This document shows, in pieces, positions 15,259 through 23,766 of a DNA stretch of 36,355 bases. The position numbers and the translations under genes were made by a program. The notes under the pieces are model-generated. The model was not told the DNA's origin. It did not search any database and worked only from the letters and a program-made list of their open reading frames with translations. Location: positions 1 through 36,355 of the forward strand of contig CAKZNA010000127.1 in the NCBI GenBank assembly GCA_937129355.1. The letters are read 5' to 3'. Numbering within the stretch: the stretch's first letter is position 1; each line of letters opens with the position of its first letter. This stretch comes from an uncultured Sphingomonadales bacterium. Lineage in GTDB: Bacteria > Pseudomonadota > Alphaproteobacteria > Sphingomonadales > Sphingomonadaceae.

Positions 15259-15957
15259 ATGCGGGTACTATTGATTGAAGACGAACCGACAACAGCGAAA
15301 GCCATCGAAATGATGCTCGCGACTGAAGGCTTCAATGTTTACACAACCGATCTTGGCGAAGAAGGCCTCGATCTGGGTAAGCTATATGATTACGACATTA
15401 TCTGTCTCGATCTGAACTTGCCTGACATGCATGGTTATGATGTGCTGAAAAAATTGCGCGTCGCCAAGGTGCAAACTCCCGTTCTTATTCTTTCCGGCAT
15501 TAGCGAGATGGACAGCAAAGTGCGTTCATTTGGTTTCGGTGCCGATGATTATGTGACCAAGCCTTTCCACCGTGAAGAGCTGGTTGCCCGCATTCACGCC
15601 GTTGTGCGCCGTTCAAAAGGCCATTCACAGTCGGTTATCCGCACTGGCAAGCTGGCCGTGAACCTTGATGCCAAAACTGTTGAAGTTGACGGCAGCCGCG
15701 TTCATCTAACCGGCAAGGAATATGCGATGCTTGAACTGCTTTCACTGCGCAAGGGCACGACGCTGACCAAGGAAATGTTCCTGAACCATCTATATGGCGG
15801 CATGGACGAGCCTGAGCTTAAGATCATCGACGTCTTCATCTGCAAGCTGCGTAAGAAACTCGCGCTGGCATGTGGCGGCGAAAATTATATCGAAACCGTG
15901 TGGGGACGTGGCTACGTTCTGCGCGATGTAGAAGCCGAAGAAGCGCAAGTCGCCTAA
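15259..15957 (+). CDS. ctrA: Cell-cycle master response regulator CtrA (OmpR family)
   Basis: 232 aa. Receiver domain: acidic pocket IEDE, phospho-acceptor Asp51 in [18 protein letters not shown] (Thr/Ser switch) and DDYVTKPF (Lys). The OmpR-type winged helix covers about 125-225, with [17 protein letters not shown] and [10 protein letters not shown] as the recognition-helix region, ending [10 protein letters not shown]. These match CtrA rather than generic OmpR proteins. The C-terminus ends in QVA, so an AA-like ClpXP degron is only partly conserved. CtrA represses or activates genes for division, motility and envelope through TTAA-N7-TTAA sites, and this window has at least two. A purine-rich GAGGGG precedes the ATG. 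Confidence 0.97.
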   Translation: MRVLLIEDEPTTAKAIEMMLATEGFNVYTTDLGEEGLDLGKLYDYDIICLDLNLPDMHGYDVLKKLRVAKVQTPVLILSGISEMDSKVRSFGFGADDYVTKPFHREELVARIHAVVRRSKGHSQSVIRTGKLAVNLDAKTVEVDGSRVHLTGKEYAMLELLSLRKGTTLTKEMFLNHLYGGMDEPELKIIDVFICKLRKKLALACGGENYIETVWGRGYVLRDVEAEEAQVA

Positions 15958-16004
15958 ACCACTACAAACGAAATTTGCGAATACACCCGCGAAAATACGG
16001 GGAA

Positions 16005-16043
16005 GGGAGCGGAACCTTAGGGGTTCGCTCCCTTTTCTTTTTT
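16005..16043 (+). terminator. Strong Rho-independent terminator of ctrA
   Basis: GGGAGCGGAACC (16005-16016) pairs with GGTTCGCTCCC (16022-16032) with one bulged base. A T-rich run (16033-16043) follows. Confidence 0.9.
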
Positions 16044-16045
16044 AG

Positions 16046-17362
16046 CTACCGGTTTCGTTGGGGCAGGCCCGCAAATGTGACTATGCTCTGATTGCCCTGC
16101 TCATCAAGCGCAGCCACACCAACAAAATGGTCATCCACGATAACGCCTTCCAGTGTATGGGTTTTAGCGCCGCCGTCTTTCACATCGACATGTTGCTGCC
16201 AGTCGCGATTGTCGGACCGGCGGTAAAATATCCGGTATCCGGCGGCACCCTTTACCGGTTTCCAGTTCACGATAGTATTTGAAGACACGGCTCCGCCAAG
16301 CGACACTTCGGTGGGCGCTGTCGGTGCATTGGCCAGTTGCGAGGCGACGGCAATATTCAGTTTGGTCACGCGCTGAAGATAATTGAAATCCATCTGGTCT
16401 ACCGTGTCACCATAGGCCAACCCTTCATGCGTGCGCAGGTCCTGATGCTGATGACGGTAATTTTCCACGCCAACGGTGAAACGCACAGCCGGGTAGCCAA
16501 GCTCCAGCGCCGGCAAATGATCTCCGCCGCGCCGGAAGCGGTCGGGCCGCCGCGCGCCAAATACTTCTAACTTTAGCGACCTGTCGGTCTTTCCAACCAT
16601 TTTGGCATAGCGCATCAAGGCACGGCTTGGCCCGTCATCTTCGCCGCCGCTGCCGCGTCTTTGCATTTGCTCGGTCAAGCTTTCCGACGAACGGATGCCC
16701 TCGCTAAACACGCGGACCCGGTTTTTGACAACGCGCCCGTCTGTTCCGATGCTGCCCCCGACGATATCGTTATTCAGCATCGCCGTTACATTCCAGCCGC
16801 GCGCCTTTGCCGTATCGGCGAGCAGCTTTCCGCCCCAGAGTCCCTGTTCCTCGCCGGAGAGAAGCGCATAGACAATTGTTGCGTCAAATTTCTGCTTCGA
16901 CATTACCTTCGCTGCTTCCATCGTGAGCGCTGTTCCCGACGCATCATCATTGGCGCCCGGTGCATCATCAGTGAAATTCATCGGATCGGTCACGCGGCTA
17001 TCGATATGGCCAGCGATAATGATAACATGGTCCCAGCCAAGGCGGCCTTTCTGGATGGCAAGCACATCGACGACATTGACGCCATTTGGTGCGCGAGGTC
17101 CCGAAACTTTGCGTTCGATCATTTCGATATCCAGACAGCCGCCGCATGCTTTCGATGTCGCTTCAAAGTCGCTCGCAGCCCATTTTCGTGCTGCGCCAAT
17201 GCCGCGTGTCGGGTGATCGGGCGAAGACAGGGTATGGCGAGTTCCAAAGCTGACTAGCTTTTCGACCTTCTTTTTCAAGGATTCTGCCGCGGCCTCTTCG
17301 GCGGCGGCGGGCGTAGCGAAAGCAAGCATCATGCAGCTTGCGAGCAGGGCTGTTTTCTTCAT
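16046..17362 (-). CDS. Secreted M28-family zinc metallopeptidase with C-terminal fibronectin-III-like domain
   Basis: 438 aa from ATG 17362, set by the signal peptide MKKTALLASCMMLAFATPAA; the longer reading frame upstream has no such sequence. Zinc ligands of the co-catalytic M28 site: IIAGHIDSRV (His), PGANDDASGTA (bridging Asp), LSGEEQGLWG (Glu pair), NNDIVGG (Asp) and RRGGDHLPAL (His). From about residue 345 a fibronectin-III-like module (VNWKPVKGAAGYRIFYRR) may bind substrate or surface. Relatives are aminopeptidases releasing N-terminal residues in the periplasm or medium. It follows the metallophosphatase by 19 bases on the same strand. Confidence 0.92.
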   Translation of the reverse strand: MKKTALLASCMMLAFATPAAAEEAAAESLKKKVEKLVSFGTRHTLSSPDHPTRGIGAARKWAASDFEATSKACGGCLDIEMIERKVSGPRAPNGVNVVDVLAIQKGRLGWDHVIIIAGHIDSRVTDPMNFTDDAPGANDDASGTALTMEAAKVMSKQKFDATIVYALLSGEEQGLWGGKLLADTAKARGWNVTAMLNNDIVGGSIGTDGRVVKNRVRVFSEGIRSSESLTEQMQRRGSGGEDDGPSRALMRYAKMVGKTDRSLKLEVFGARRPDRFRRGGDHLPALELGYPAVRFTVGVENYRHQHQDLRTHEGLAYGDTVDQMDFNYLQRVTKLNIAVASQLANAPTAPTEVSLGGAVSSNTIVNWKPVKGAAGYRIFYRRSDNRDWQQHVDVKDGGAKTHTLEGVIVDDHFVGVAALDEQGNQSIVTFAGLPQRNR

Positions 17363-17381
17363 GGAAGAAAGAACTAACGTG

Positions 17382-18152
17382 TCAGGTTTGCAAATACCAG
17401 CGTTCTCCGCCTTCCAATGCAAGCGCGGTGAGTTTGCCGCTATCATATGCGCCGGTATCAATGCCAATGCGGCATCGTTTCTCTTTCACATCTTTGTAGA
17501 TGGTGTGGCCATACACGACTACTTTTTCAAAATCGTCCCGGTGATCGAGAAACTCTTCTCTTATCCAACGTAGATCACTTGGTTCTTGTTGCGGCAACGC
17601 GACGTCGGGCCGGATACCAGCATGGACAAACAGATAATCACCAATGATAATCTGATCTTCAAAGCTATCGACAAATTCCAAATGCTCTTCAGGGACAAGG
17701 TCAGGCAAGCGCTCGCTTAGCTCTTCAAGATCGAGCTCGCGATATTCTTTCTTTGATATCGGGTAGCTCAGAATCGTTTCTTCACCGCCGATCCGGATGA
17801 AAAAGCGCGTCACTTTTTTGTTATTCTCGCGGCAGGCCTTCAAAAATACTTCTTCATGGTTGCCCTTCAGAAAGCGGACATTATGTCCGCGCTTCTTTTT
17901 CAGTTTTATCGCTTTTTCAACTACCCCGGCGCTATCAGGCCCCCTATCAATCAGGTCACCAAGGAAGATGATATGCGTGCTCGCGGGCCCGCGAACGGCG
18001 CTATCTTCGTCGATTTGGGCTATCAGCTTTTTAAGCAGATCCTTCCGTCCGTGAATGTCGCCGATCGCATATACGCGCATTCCGTCCGGCACCCGCGCTA
18101 CATCAAGCGGGGTTTGTTTTTTCTTTCTGCGAGAGAGTAAGCCGAGAACCAT
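17382..18152 (-). CDS. Serine/threonine-type metallophosphatase (calcineurin-like, bis(5'-nucleosyl)-tetraphosphatase-like)
   Basis: 256 aa from ATG 18152; the ORF upstream of that Met is unlikely coding. PPP-type motifs: YAIGDIHGR, FLGDLIDRGPDS, KGNHEE, then later FVHAGIRPD and VYGHTIY with the histidine ligands. The N-terminus is basic (LLSRRKKKQ). It could dephosphorylate proteins or hydrolyse dinucleoside polyphosphates; the sequence does not decide. It is first of the pair with the M28 peptidase. Confidence 0.9.
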   Translation of the reverse strand: MVLGLLSRRKKKQTPLDVARVPDGMRVYAIGDIHGRKDLLKKLIAQIDEDSAVRGPASTHIIFLGDLIDRGPDSAGVVEKAIKLKKKRGHNVRFLKGNHEEVFLKACRENNKKVTRFFIRIGGEETILSYPISKKEYRELDLEELSERLPDLVPEEHLEFVDSFEDQIIIGDYLFVHAGIRPDVALPQQEPSDLRWIREEFLDHRDDFEKVVVYGHTIYKDVKEKRCRIGIDTGAYDSGKLTALALEGGERWYLQT

Positions 18153-18313
18153 TAATATATTTTTCCTATGCCGATTCGAGCAGCATCGCAAGCTAGCTTG
18201 TTATGATGACGGTATATCGCATTGCGACAAAATTGGACAAGTATTGTGATTTATATATGTTCCTACAAATCGCGAGTCCCGTTGGGCAGCGATATCCAAA
18301 AAAGGAGAGAAAT

Positions 18314-18481
18314 GTGAACAACAGTCATTTGTCCGCCCTCAAACAGAAACATATCGATCTGGAAAGCAGATTGGAACAAGAGGAAAACCGGCCAATGCCT
18401 GATGAAACACTGCTCCACGCGCTCAAGAAACAGAAGCTTGCATTGAAGGACGAGATGTCCCGTGAGGCTGAACCGGCCTGA
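18314..18481 (+). CDS. DUF465 (YdcH-type) small helical protein
   Basis: 55 aa from GTG 18314, which directly follows GGAGAGAAAT; the reading frame further upstream is rich in aromatic residues and unlike the family. The sequence (HLSALKQKHIDLESRLEQEE, then ALKKQKLALKDEM) is a two-helix hairpin typical of DUF465/YdcH. No biochemical role is established. It lies 83 bases before ptsP on the same strand. Confidence 0.85.
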   Translation: MNNSHLSALKQKHIDLESRLEQEENRPMPDETLLHALKKQKLALKDEMSREAEPA

Positions 18482-18564
18482 CGGCAAGGAATTCGCCAAA
18501 AAAATTGAGGTAAATCGACTGCTTGCCCCTCGCGGCATGTGATTTCATCTGCTAGAGCCGCGTC

Positions 18565-20829
18565 ATGGAAAGCGCAGCCAAATCGGCAAGAGAAATTTTA
18601 ACGGGCCTTCACGATGTGATGGCGTCGAAGGTTGACGCGCAGGCAAAGCTTGATCGCGTTGTCGAAGTTATTGGCGACGCGCTGACCAGTGAAGTTTGCT
18701 CAATCTATCTTTTGCGCGATGGCGCATTGGAATTATGTGCGACGCTTGGTTTGAAAGAAACAGCGGTGCATGTGACCCGGCTTGGCAGCGGCGAAGGATT
18801 GATCGGGACTATCGCCCAGAATGTCGAGACGTTGAATCTGGATGAGGCGGCTTCGCATCCCGCATTTCTGTATAAGCCTGAAACAGGTGAAGAAAGCTTC
18901 CACAGTTTTGCCGGCGTACCAATTGTAAGGTCGGAAAACGCGGTTGGCGTTGTCAGCGTGCAACATGTCGAGCCGCGCCGGTATGACGAGGTGGAAATAG
19001 AAGCGCTGCAAACCGTTGCAATGGTATTGTCAGAACTGATTGCCAATGCTGGGATGATCGATGATCTTTCGCTGGGTTCTACATTTGATGATACGACCGC
19101 TTTGTTGAGCGGGCAGCCTTTGGTAGGCGGCCTCGCCGCTGGTGCTGCTATCTTCCATCAGCCTAATGTGCGCGTTGAGCATGTTGTCGCCGAAGATACC
19201 GAAGCAGAACGTCAAAGGGTCTATTCGGCTTTTGCAAAAATGCGAGAGCAGATAGACGACATGACCAAACAGGCCGATTTCGGCGCGGGCAGCGAACATG
19301 AAGAAATTCTCGAGACCTATAAAATGTTTGCCTATGACGAGGGTTGGTCGCGGCGGATAAACGAGGCGATAGATAGCGGCTTGACGGCAGAAGCCGCAAT
19401 TGAACGCGTCCAGCAACGTACCCGTATGCGTATGCGGCAAATTGATGATCCGCTGCTTGCCGACCGTATGCATGATCTTGAAGATCTCTCTAATCGCTTG
19501 ATGCGTATTGTCGCCGGGAAAATCGGCACTGCAGCCAAGTTGGGGCTAACCGAAGATTCAATTTTGATCGCGCGCAATTTGGGGCCTGCTGAATTATTGG
19601 AATATGACAAAAGACGGCTGCGCGGGGTCATATTGGAAGAGGGATCTTTAACTGCCCATGTTACGATTGTTGCGCGCGCCATGGGTATTCCTGTGCTGGG
19701 CCGTGTTGCCGACGTCAGGCATAAGGTTCGCGACGGTGACATGCTGCTGCTCAATGTCGAGCAAAAGAGCATTATTGCCCGCCCGCAGCAAAGCGCTCTT
19801 GATGTTTTCCAGGCGGAGCTAGCGGACCGTCAGAAGAAAAAAGCGCGCTATGCCGAATTGCGCGATGTGCCAGCCGAGACAACAGATGGCACGCGCATCG
19901 CCCTGATGATCAACGCTGGCCTGCGAGATGATGTGACGGCATTGTCGTTGGCGGGTGCAGACGGTGTCGGGCTTTTCCGCACCGAGTTTCAGTTCCTGAT
20001 ATCGGCCACTTTACCGCAGCGCGAACGTCAGCAGCGTTTCTATCGCGAAGTGATGGATGCTGCTGGTGAAAAGCCGGTAATATTCCGTACCGTTGATGTC
20101 GGCGGGGACAAAGCGTTGCCTTATCTGAAAATTGCATCGGCAAAGGAGGAAAATCCTGCGCTGGGTTGGCGCGCGTTGCGGCTTGCACTCGATCAGGAAG
20201 GTTTGATGAAAGCGCAGGCGCGCGGGCTTTTGGAAGCTGCGGCGGGGCGCACCTTGCATGTCATGTTTCCGATGGTATCGGAGCCGTGGGAATTTGATCA
20301 GGCAAAGGCTATCTTTGATGCTCAAATTGCATATCTGAAAGGGCGCAAACGGCAGTTGCCCACACATATTCGTTACGGCGTTATGCTAGAAGTACCTGCG
20401 CTTGCGGAGACGCTTGATCTAATCTTGCCAAAAATCGACTTCATCTCGATCGGCACCAACGACCTTACTCAGTTTCTTTTCGCCGCCGACCGAGCAGACC
20501 CGAGATTAGCTGAACGATATGACTGGTTTAGCCCGGCGATTTTTCGGTTTATCAGGCGAGTGCTTAAAACATGCGAAGGCCATGATGTAGACATCACCGT
20601 TTGCGGTGAAATGGGGGGCAGGCCGCTCGAGGCACTGGCGCTTATTGGTATAGGTATTCGGCGTTTGTCTATTACGCCGGCTGCCATCGGTTCGATCAAG
20701 GCAATGATCCGCACAGCCGATCAGGGAGAGCTTACCAAAAAAATGGATGAGCTGCTTGCCAATCCGTCAGAGAATATGCGGCAAACCTTTCGTGATTGGG
20801 TGGAAGCAAAGGGAATTGAGACGGGCTGA
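18565..20829 (+). CDS. ptsP: Phosphoenolpyruvate-protein phosphotransferase PtsP (EI-Ntr)
   Basis: 754 aa, the usual EI-Ntr length. Residues about 15-170 form a GAF domain (SSVCSIYLLRDGALE-like start, SFAGVPIVRSENAVGVVSV). The EI part carries the phospho-histidine in SLTAHVTIVARAMGIPVLG (about H365), the PEP-binding GADGVGLFRTEFQFL and FRTVDVGGDKALPYL, and the catalytic cysteine in VCGEMGGRP (about C680). It starts the nitrogen-PTS relay by passing phosphate from PEP to NPr; the GAF domain in homologues senses glutamine. In alphaproteobacteria this relay affects carbon/nitrogen balance and (p)ppGpp. A hairpin follows the stop. Confidence 0.96.
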   Translation: MESAAKSAREILTGLHDVMASKVDAQAKLDRVVEVIGDALTSEVCSIYLLRDGALELCATLGLKETAVHVTRLGSGEGLIGTIAQNVETLNLDEAASHPAFLYKPETGEESFHSFAGVPIVRSENAVGVVSVQHVEPRRYDEVEIEALQTVAMVLSELIANAGMIDDLSLGSTFDDTTALLSGQPLVGGLAAGAAIFHQPNVRVEHVVAEDTEAERQRVYSAFAKMREQIDDMTKQADFGAGSEHEEILETYKMFAYDEGWSRRINEAIDSGLTAEAAIERVQQRTRMRMRQIDDPLLADRMHDLEDLSNRLMRIVAGKIGTAAKLGLTEDSILIARNLGPAELLEYDKRRLRGVILEEGSLTAHVTIVARAMGIPVLGRVADVRHKVRDGDMLLLNVEQKSIIARPQQSALDVFQAELADRQKKKARYAELRDVPAETTDGTRIALMINAGLRDDVTALSLAGADGVGLFRTEFQFLISATLPQRERQQRFYREVMDAAGEKPVIFRTVDVGGDKALPYLKIASAKEENPALGWRALRLALDQEGLMKAQARGLLEAAAGRTLHVMFPMVSEPWEFDQAKAIFDAQIAYLKGRKRQLPTHIRYGVMLEVPALAETLDLILPKIDFISIGTNDLTQFLFAADRADPRLAERYDWFSPAIFRFIRRVLKTCEGHDVDITVCGEMGGRPLEALALIGIGIRRLSITPAAIGSIKAMIRTADQGELTKKMDELLANPSENMRQTFRDWVEAKGIETG

Positions 20830-20836
20830 TGTAAAT

Positions 20837-20857
20837 GCTCCGCTATGCGGGGCTTTT
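20837..20857 (+). terminator. Rho-independent terminator of ptsP
   Basis: GCTCCGC / GCGGGGC stem (one G-T pair) with a TAT loop, then TTTT at 20854-20857. The T run is short, so strength is uncertain. Confidence 0.6.
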
Positions 20858-20925
20858 GTCATTGACTTTACTTCGGCGACATCCATTGTGGCGTCGAAGC
20901 CCGTCAGAGGCTTGGGAGATGGGTC

Positions 20926-21786
20926 GTGTCCGAAGAAATTGATGAAAATGCGGAAGGTGCTGTTGGGGCTCAGACGCCGGAAAATGAAGAATTCGAGTTT
21001 CATAAGGTTGGGGAGAAGCTCGCCGCCGAACGAAAGTCGCAAGGCCTTGATCTAACAACGATTGCCGAGCGAACCCGTGTGCCCATTCGGCATCTGGAGG
21101 GAATCGAAAAATCCGATTTTGCCACGCTGCCGGGTTCAACTTATACATTGGGCTTCGCGCGCAGCTACGCGCGAACGCTTGGCTTGGATGCTGCGGCCAT
21201 TGGCGCAGAATTGCGTAGTGAATTGAATGAAAGCGGTCATAGCGGGCATCAAGCCCCGTCACAAAGCTATGAACCAACCGATCCCGCGCGGATACCATCA
21301 AAGGCGCTTGCATGGACGGCGGCCGGCATTGCTGCGGTTTTGCTGATTGCCTATCTTGTATGGCGGAGCAGCATTTTTGACGGCGGCGACGAAGCGGGTG
21401 ATCTGGTGGCTGAAGAGGCTGCCGAAACTGGTGATACAGGAAGCGCGGCGGCCAGTGATGCGGTAGCGGCAGACCCGGCTGGTGCAGTGATACTGACCGC
21501 CAACGATACGGTTTGGGTGCGGATATATGATGCGGAAAATAAGCGCCTGTATGAAAAGGAAATGCAAAAGGGCGATAGCTTCACGGTTCCTGCAGATGCG
21601 AACAACCCGATGATTAACACCGGGCGGGCGCAGGCAATTGATGTGACTATCGGGGGCCAGAAAGTGGAAGCGCTGGGGGCTGCCGATATTCCCATTTTGG
21701 ATGTTGGTGTAAGCGCAGCCGCACTGGTCGCGCGAGGAACGGAAGAAGCGTCATCTGATGCAGATTTAGCAACTTCTGAACAATAA
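20926..21786 (+). CDS. RodZ-like helix-turn-helix membrane protein
   Basis: 286 aa from a GTG start (MSEEIDENAEG). Residues 24-95 form a RodZ-type HTH (VGEKLAAERKSQGLDLTTIA, LEGIEKSDF, GFARSYARTLGLD). A transmembrane helix follows at about 127-147, then an acidic Ala-rich linker and a C-terminal DUF4115-like beta domain (WVRIYDAENKRLYEKEMQKG). RodZ links MreB filaments to the membrane and helps set rod shape. It lies upstream of cpoB and tilS on the plus strand. The family assignment is clear, but the exact orthology to E. coli RodZ is not certain. Confidence 0.88.
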   Translation: MSEEIDENAEGAVGAQTPENEEFEFHKVGEKLAAERKSQGLDLTTIAERTRVPIRHLEGIEKSDFATLPGSTYTLGFARSYARTLGLDAAAIGAELRSELNESGHSGHQAPSQSYEPTDPARIPSKALAWTAAGIAAVLLIAYLVWRSSIFDGGDEAGDLVAEEAAETGDTGSAAASDAVAADPAGAVILTANDTVWVRIYDAENKRLYEKEMQKGDSFTVPADANNPMINTGRAQAIDVTIGGQKVEALGAADIPILDVGVSAAALVARGTEEASSDADLATSEQ

Positions 21787-21790
21787 AACC

Positions 21791-21806
21791 GCCTTTTATT
21801 AAAGGC
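21791..21806 (+). terminator. Weak hairpin after the RodZ-like gene
   Basis: GCCTTT-TATT-AAAGGC is a perfect 6-bp hairpin, with TTTTT only after an 8-base gap (21815-21819). It may slow or end transcription before cpoB. Two GANTC sites follow at 21827-21831 and 21842-21846. Confidence 0.35.
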
Positions 21807-21893
21807 TTAAGTCATTTTTCCCGCGAGACTCTTTATTGAGCGACTCGGGCAAGTTATAGGTCGTTTAAATAAGCGATTTCGGGGAGATCAACG

Positions 21894-22751
21894 ATGAAGC
21901 TACGACATATCATGCTGGTGACGGCTATCGTCTTTTCGCCTGCCGCAGCCTTCGCGCAAGACAGCGCAAATATCGAGGGCCGGGTAAAGAAGCTTGAAAA
22001 AGAAGTTCGCGCTGTTCAGCGCGTGGTATTCCCGGGCGGCGCTGGCAAATATTTCGAGCCCGAGATTAAACCTGAAGGAACATCGAAACAGAGCGGGGGT
22101 ACCAATTCAAACGCCGCGGCCGCTGGCCTCAATTCCCGAATTGATTCTTTGGAAGCGCAGCTTGCTGAATTGACGGGGCAAGTGGAGCAGCAAGGTAATA
22201 AGCTACGCACAATGGAAACCCGGTTGAAGGCGTTGGAGGCCGGTATCAAGACGGCTGATGTCGCACCTGCCACAACCACTGCAACGACAAAACCAGCAGC
22301 TACATCGACAATGAGCGCGCGAGCGAAGGAAGTCGCGGCGGTTGAAAAACCAAGCACGGGCGATGCCTTTGAAGATAATTATAATTACGGTTATCGTCTC
22401 TGGGCGGCCAAATTCTATCCTGAAGCGCAAACGCAATTGCAGGCAACCGTGGACAATTTTCCGAAACACGGGCGCGTTAGTTTTGCCCGCAATCTTTTGG
22501 GGCGTTCATGGTTGGATGACGGCAAACCAAATTCGGCGATAAAAATATTCTATGCGAATTATAAGGACATTCCGGCTGGCGGCAGAGCGCCGGAAAGCCT
22601 TTATTTTCTGGGCGTAGCGCTTACGCAGGTGAAGCAGGCACAGGATGCTTGTAAAACTTTCGCACAGTTGGAAGCCGCGTTTCCCGGCGAAACTTCCGGG
22701 CGTCTCGCTGGACGGCTGGAACGCGGCCGTGCCCGCGCCAAATGTAGCTAG
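21894..22751 (+). CDS. cpoB: Cell division coordinator CpoB / tol-pal system protein YbgF
   Basis: 285 aa. Signal peptide MKLRHIMLVTAIVFSPAAAF. Coiled-coil segments lie at about 25-45 and 75-115 (RIDSLEAQLAELTGQVEQQG), then a Thr/Ala linker. From residue about 155 come TPR-like repeats (YNYGYRLWAAKFYPEAQTQ, ARNLLGRSWLDDGKPNSAI, LYFLGVALTQVKQ). CpoB connects the Tol-Pal system with peptidoglycan synthases during constriction. GGGGAG precedes the ATG by 8 bases. The stop codon abuts the GTG start of tilS without a gap, implying coupling. Confidence 0.93.
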   Translation: MKLRHIMLVTAIVFSPAAAFAQDSANIEGRVKKLEKEVRAVQRVVFPGGAGKYFEPEIKPEGTSKQSGGTNSNAAAAGLNSRIDSLEAQLAELTGQVEQQGNKLRTMETRLKALEAGIKTADVAPATTTATTKPAATSTMSARAKEVAAVEKPSTGDAFEDNYNYGYRLWAAKFYPEAQTQLQATVDNFPKHGRVSFARNLLGRSWLDDGKPNSAIKIFYANYKDIPAGGRAPESLYFLGVALTQVKQAQDACKTFAQLEAAFPGETSGRLAGRLERGRARAKCS

Positions 22752-23696
22752 GTGAAAACTGTCTCTGATTTGGTGACGCCATTTTCGGAGGCTTTAGGCA
22801 GGCTCACCAATGACGAAACCGGGCGTATCTGTCTGGCTGTTTCCGGAGGCGCGGATAGTTTGGCTTTGCTGCTGCTCGCCCATCAAGTTGCGCCAGAGCG
22901 TATCGTTGCAGCAACGGTGGATCATGGATTGCGTGACGAAGCGGCGGGTGAGGCGCTATTCGTGGCATCGCTTTGCAAGCGGCTGAACGTTCAACATGCA
23001 ATCTTGGAACCGGATGCGCCGATTACCGGTAACCTGCAATCATCCGCGCGTGCGGCGCGATACGCGCTGCTTGAAAAATTCGCCGATAAACAGGACTGCA
23101 GCTGGATCGCCACCGCGCATCATGAGGATGATCAGGTGGAAACATTCCTGATGCGTCTGGCGCGCGGCAGCGGTGTGGATGGGCTGGCAGCGATCCGCGC
23201 GGTCAATGGCAGAATAATCAGGCCATTGCTTGAGTATTCCAAACAGCAGCTCGAGCATATTTGCGCAAGCGCTGGCATCACGCCCATTAGCGACCCGAGC
23301 AACGATGATGAAAGTTTTGATCGCGTACGGATGCGCAGATGGCTCGCAAACTCAAAGCTACCTTTTGCGGGCGACGCTTTAGGCAAGAGCGCATCTGCAC
23401 TTGCCGATGCATCGCATGCGCTCGGTTGGGTAACGGAACAATTGGCCGCCGACCGTATCGAAAAACACGATGATATGCTGGTCTTCACTGCGTCAGATTT
23501 ACCGCTCGAATTGCAACGCAGATTATTGCTTCATGCGCTTGCCATTATGCAACCCGCTATTGTTCCGCGCGGCGAGACGTTGGGGCAGGCGATTGCCAAA
23601 GTCAGCGGCGGAGGAAAAGCGATGGTTGGCGAATGCCTGATCACCGGCGGCCAAAGCTGGAAAATCGAAAAATCACCCCCGCGGCGGACGACGTAG
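22752..23696 (+). CDS. tilS: tRNA(Ile)-lysidine synthase
   Basis: 314 aa. The PP-loop signature LAVSGGADSLALL (residues 31-36) binds ATP. VDHGLRDEA, TAHHEDDQVETFLMRLARGSG and RPLLEYSK are TilS-specific. It modifies C34 of tRNA-Ile(CAU) to lysidine, so AUA is read as Ile rather than Met; this is normally essential. It lacks the longer C-terminal domain of E. coli TilS, as is common in alphaproteobacteria. The GTG start follows the cpoB stop directly. Confidence 0.95.
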   Translation: MKTVSDLVTPFSEALGRLTNDETGRICLAVSGGADSLALLLLAHQVAPERIVAATVDHGLRDEAAGEALFVASLCKRLNVQHAILEPDAPITGNLQSSARAARYALLEKFADKQDCSWIATAHHEDDQVETFLMRLARGSGVDGLAAIRAVNGRIIRPLLEYSKQQLEHICASAGITPISDPSNDDESFDRVRMRRWLANSKLPFAGDALGKSASALADASHALGWVTEQLAADRIEKHDDMLVFTASDLPLELQRRLLLHALAIMQPAIVPRGETLGQAIAKVSGGGKAMVGECLITGGQSWKIEKSPPRRTT

Positions 23697-23766
23697 CGTC
23701 TTTGCATTCCGAAAAAACTACTCCTATCGTAGTGCTGGGGGATCGTTGCGTTGAGGGAAATTTAGT

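Noticed and set aside
16661-17257. 198-codon open frame antisense to the M28 peptidase
   Set aside because: Zinc-ligand motifs on the opposite strand explain the sequence. Cys/His/Arg-rich shadow translation.
18233-18259. TTGGAC and TATATG before the DUF465 gene as a promoter
   Set aside because: The spacer is only 15 bases and other AT-rich registers fit equally badly, so it is not reported as a feature.
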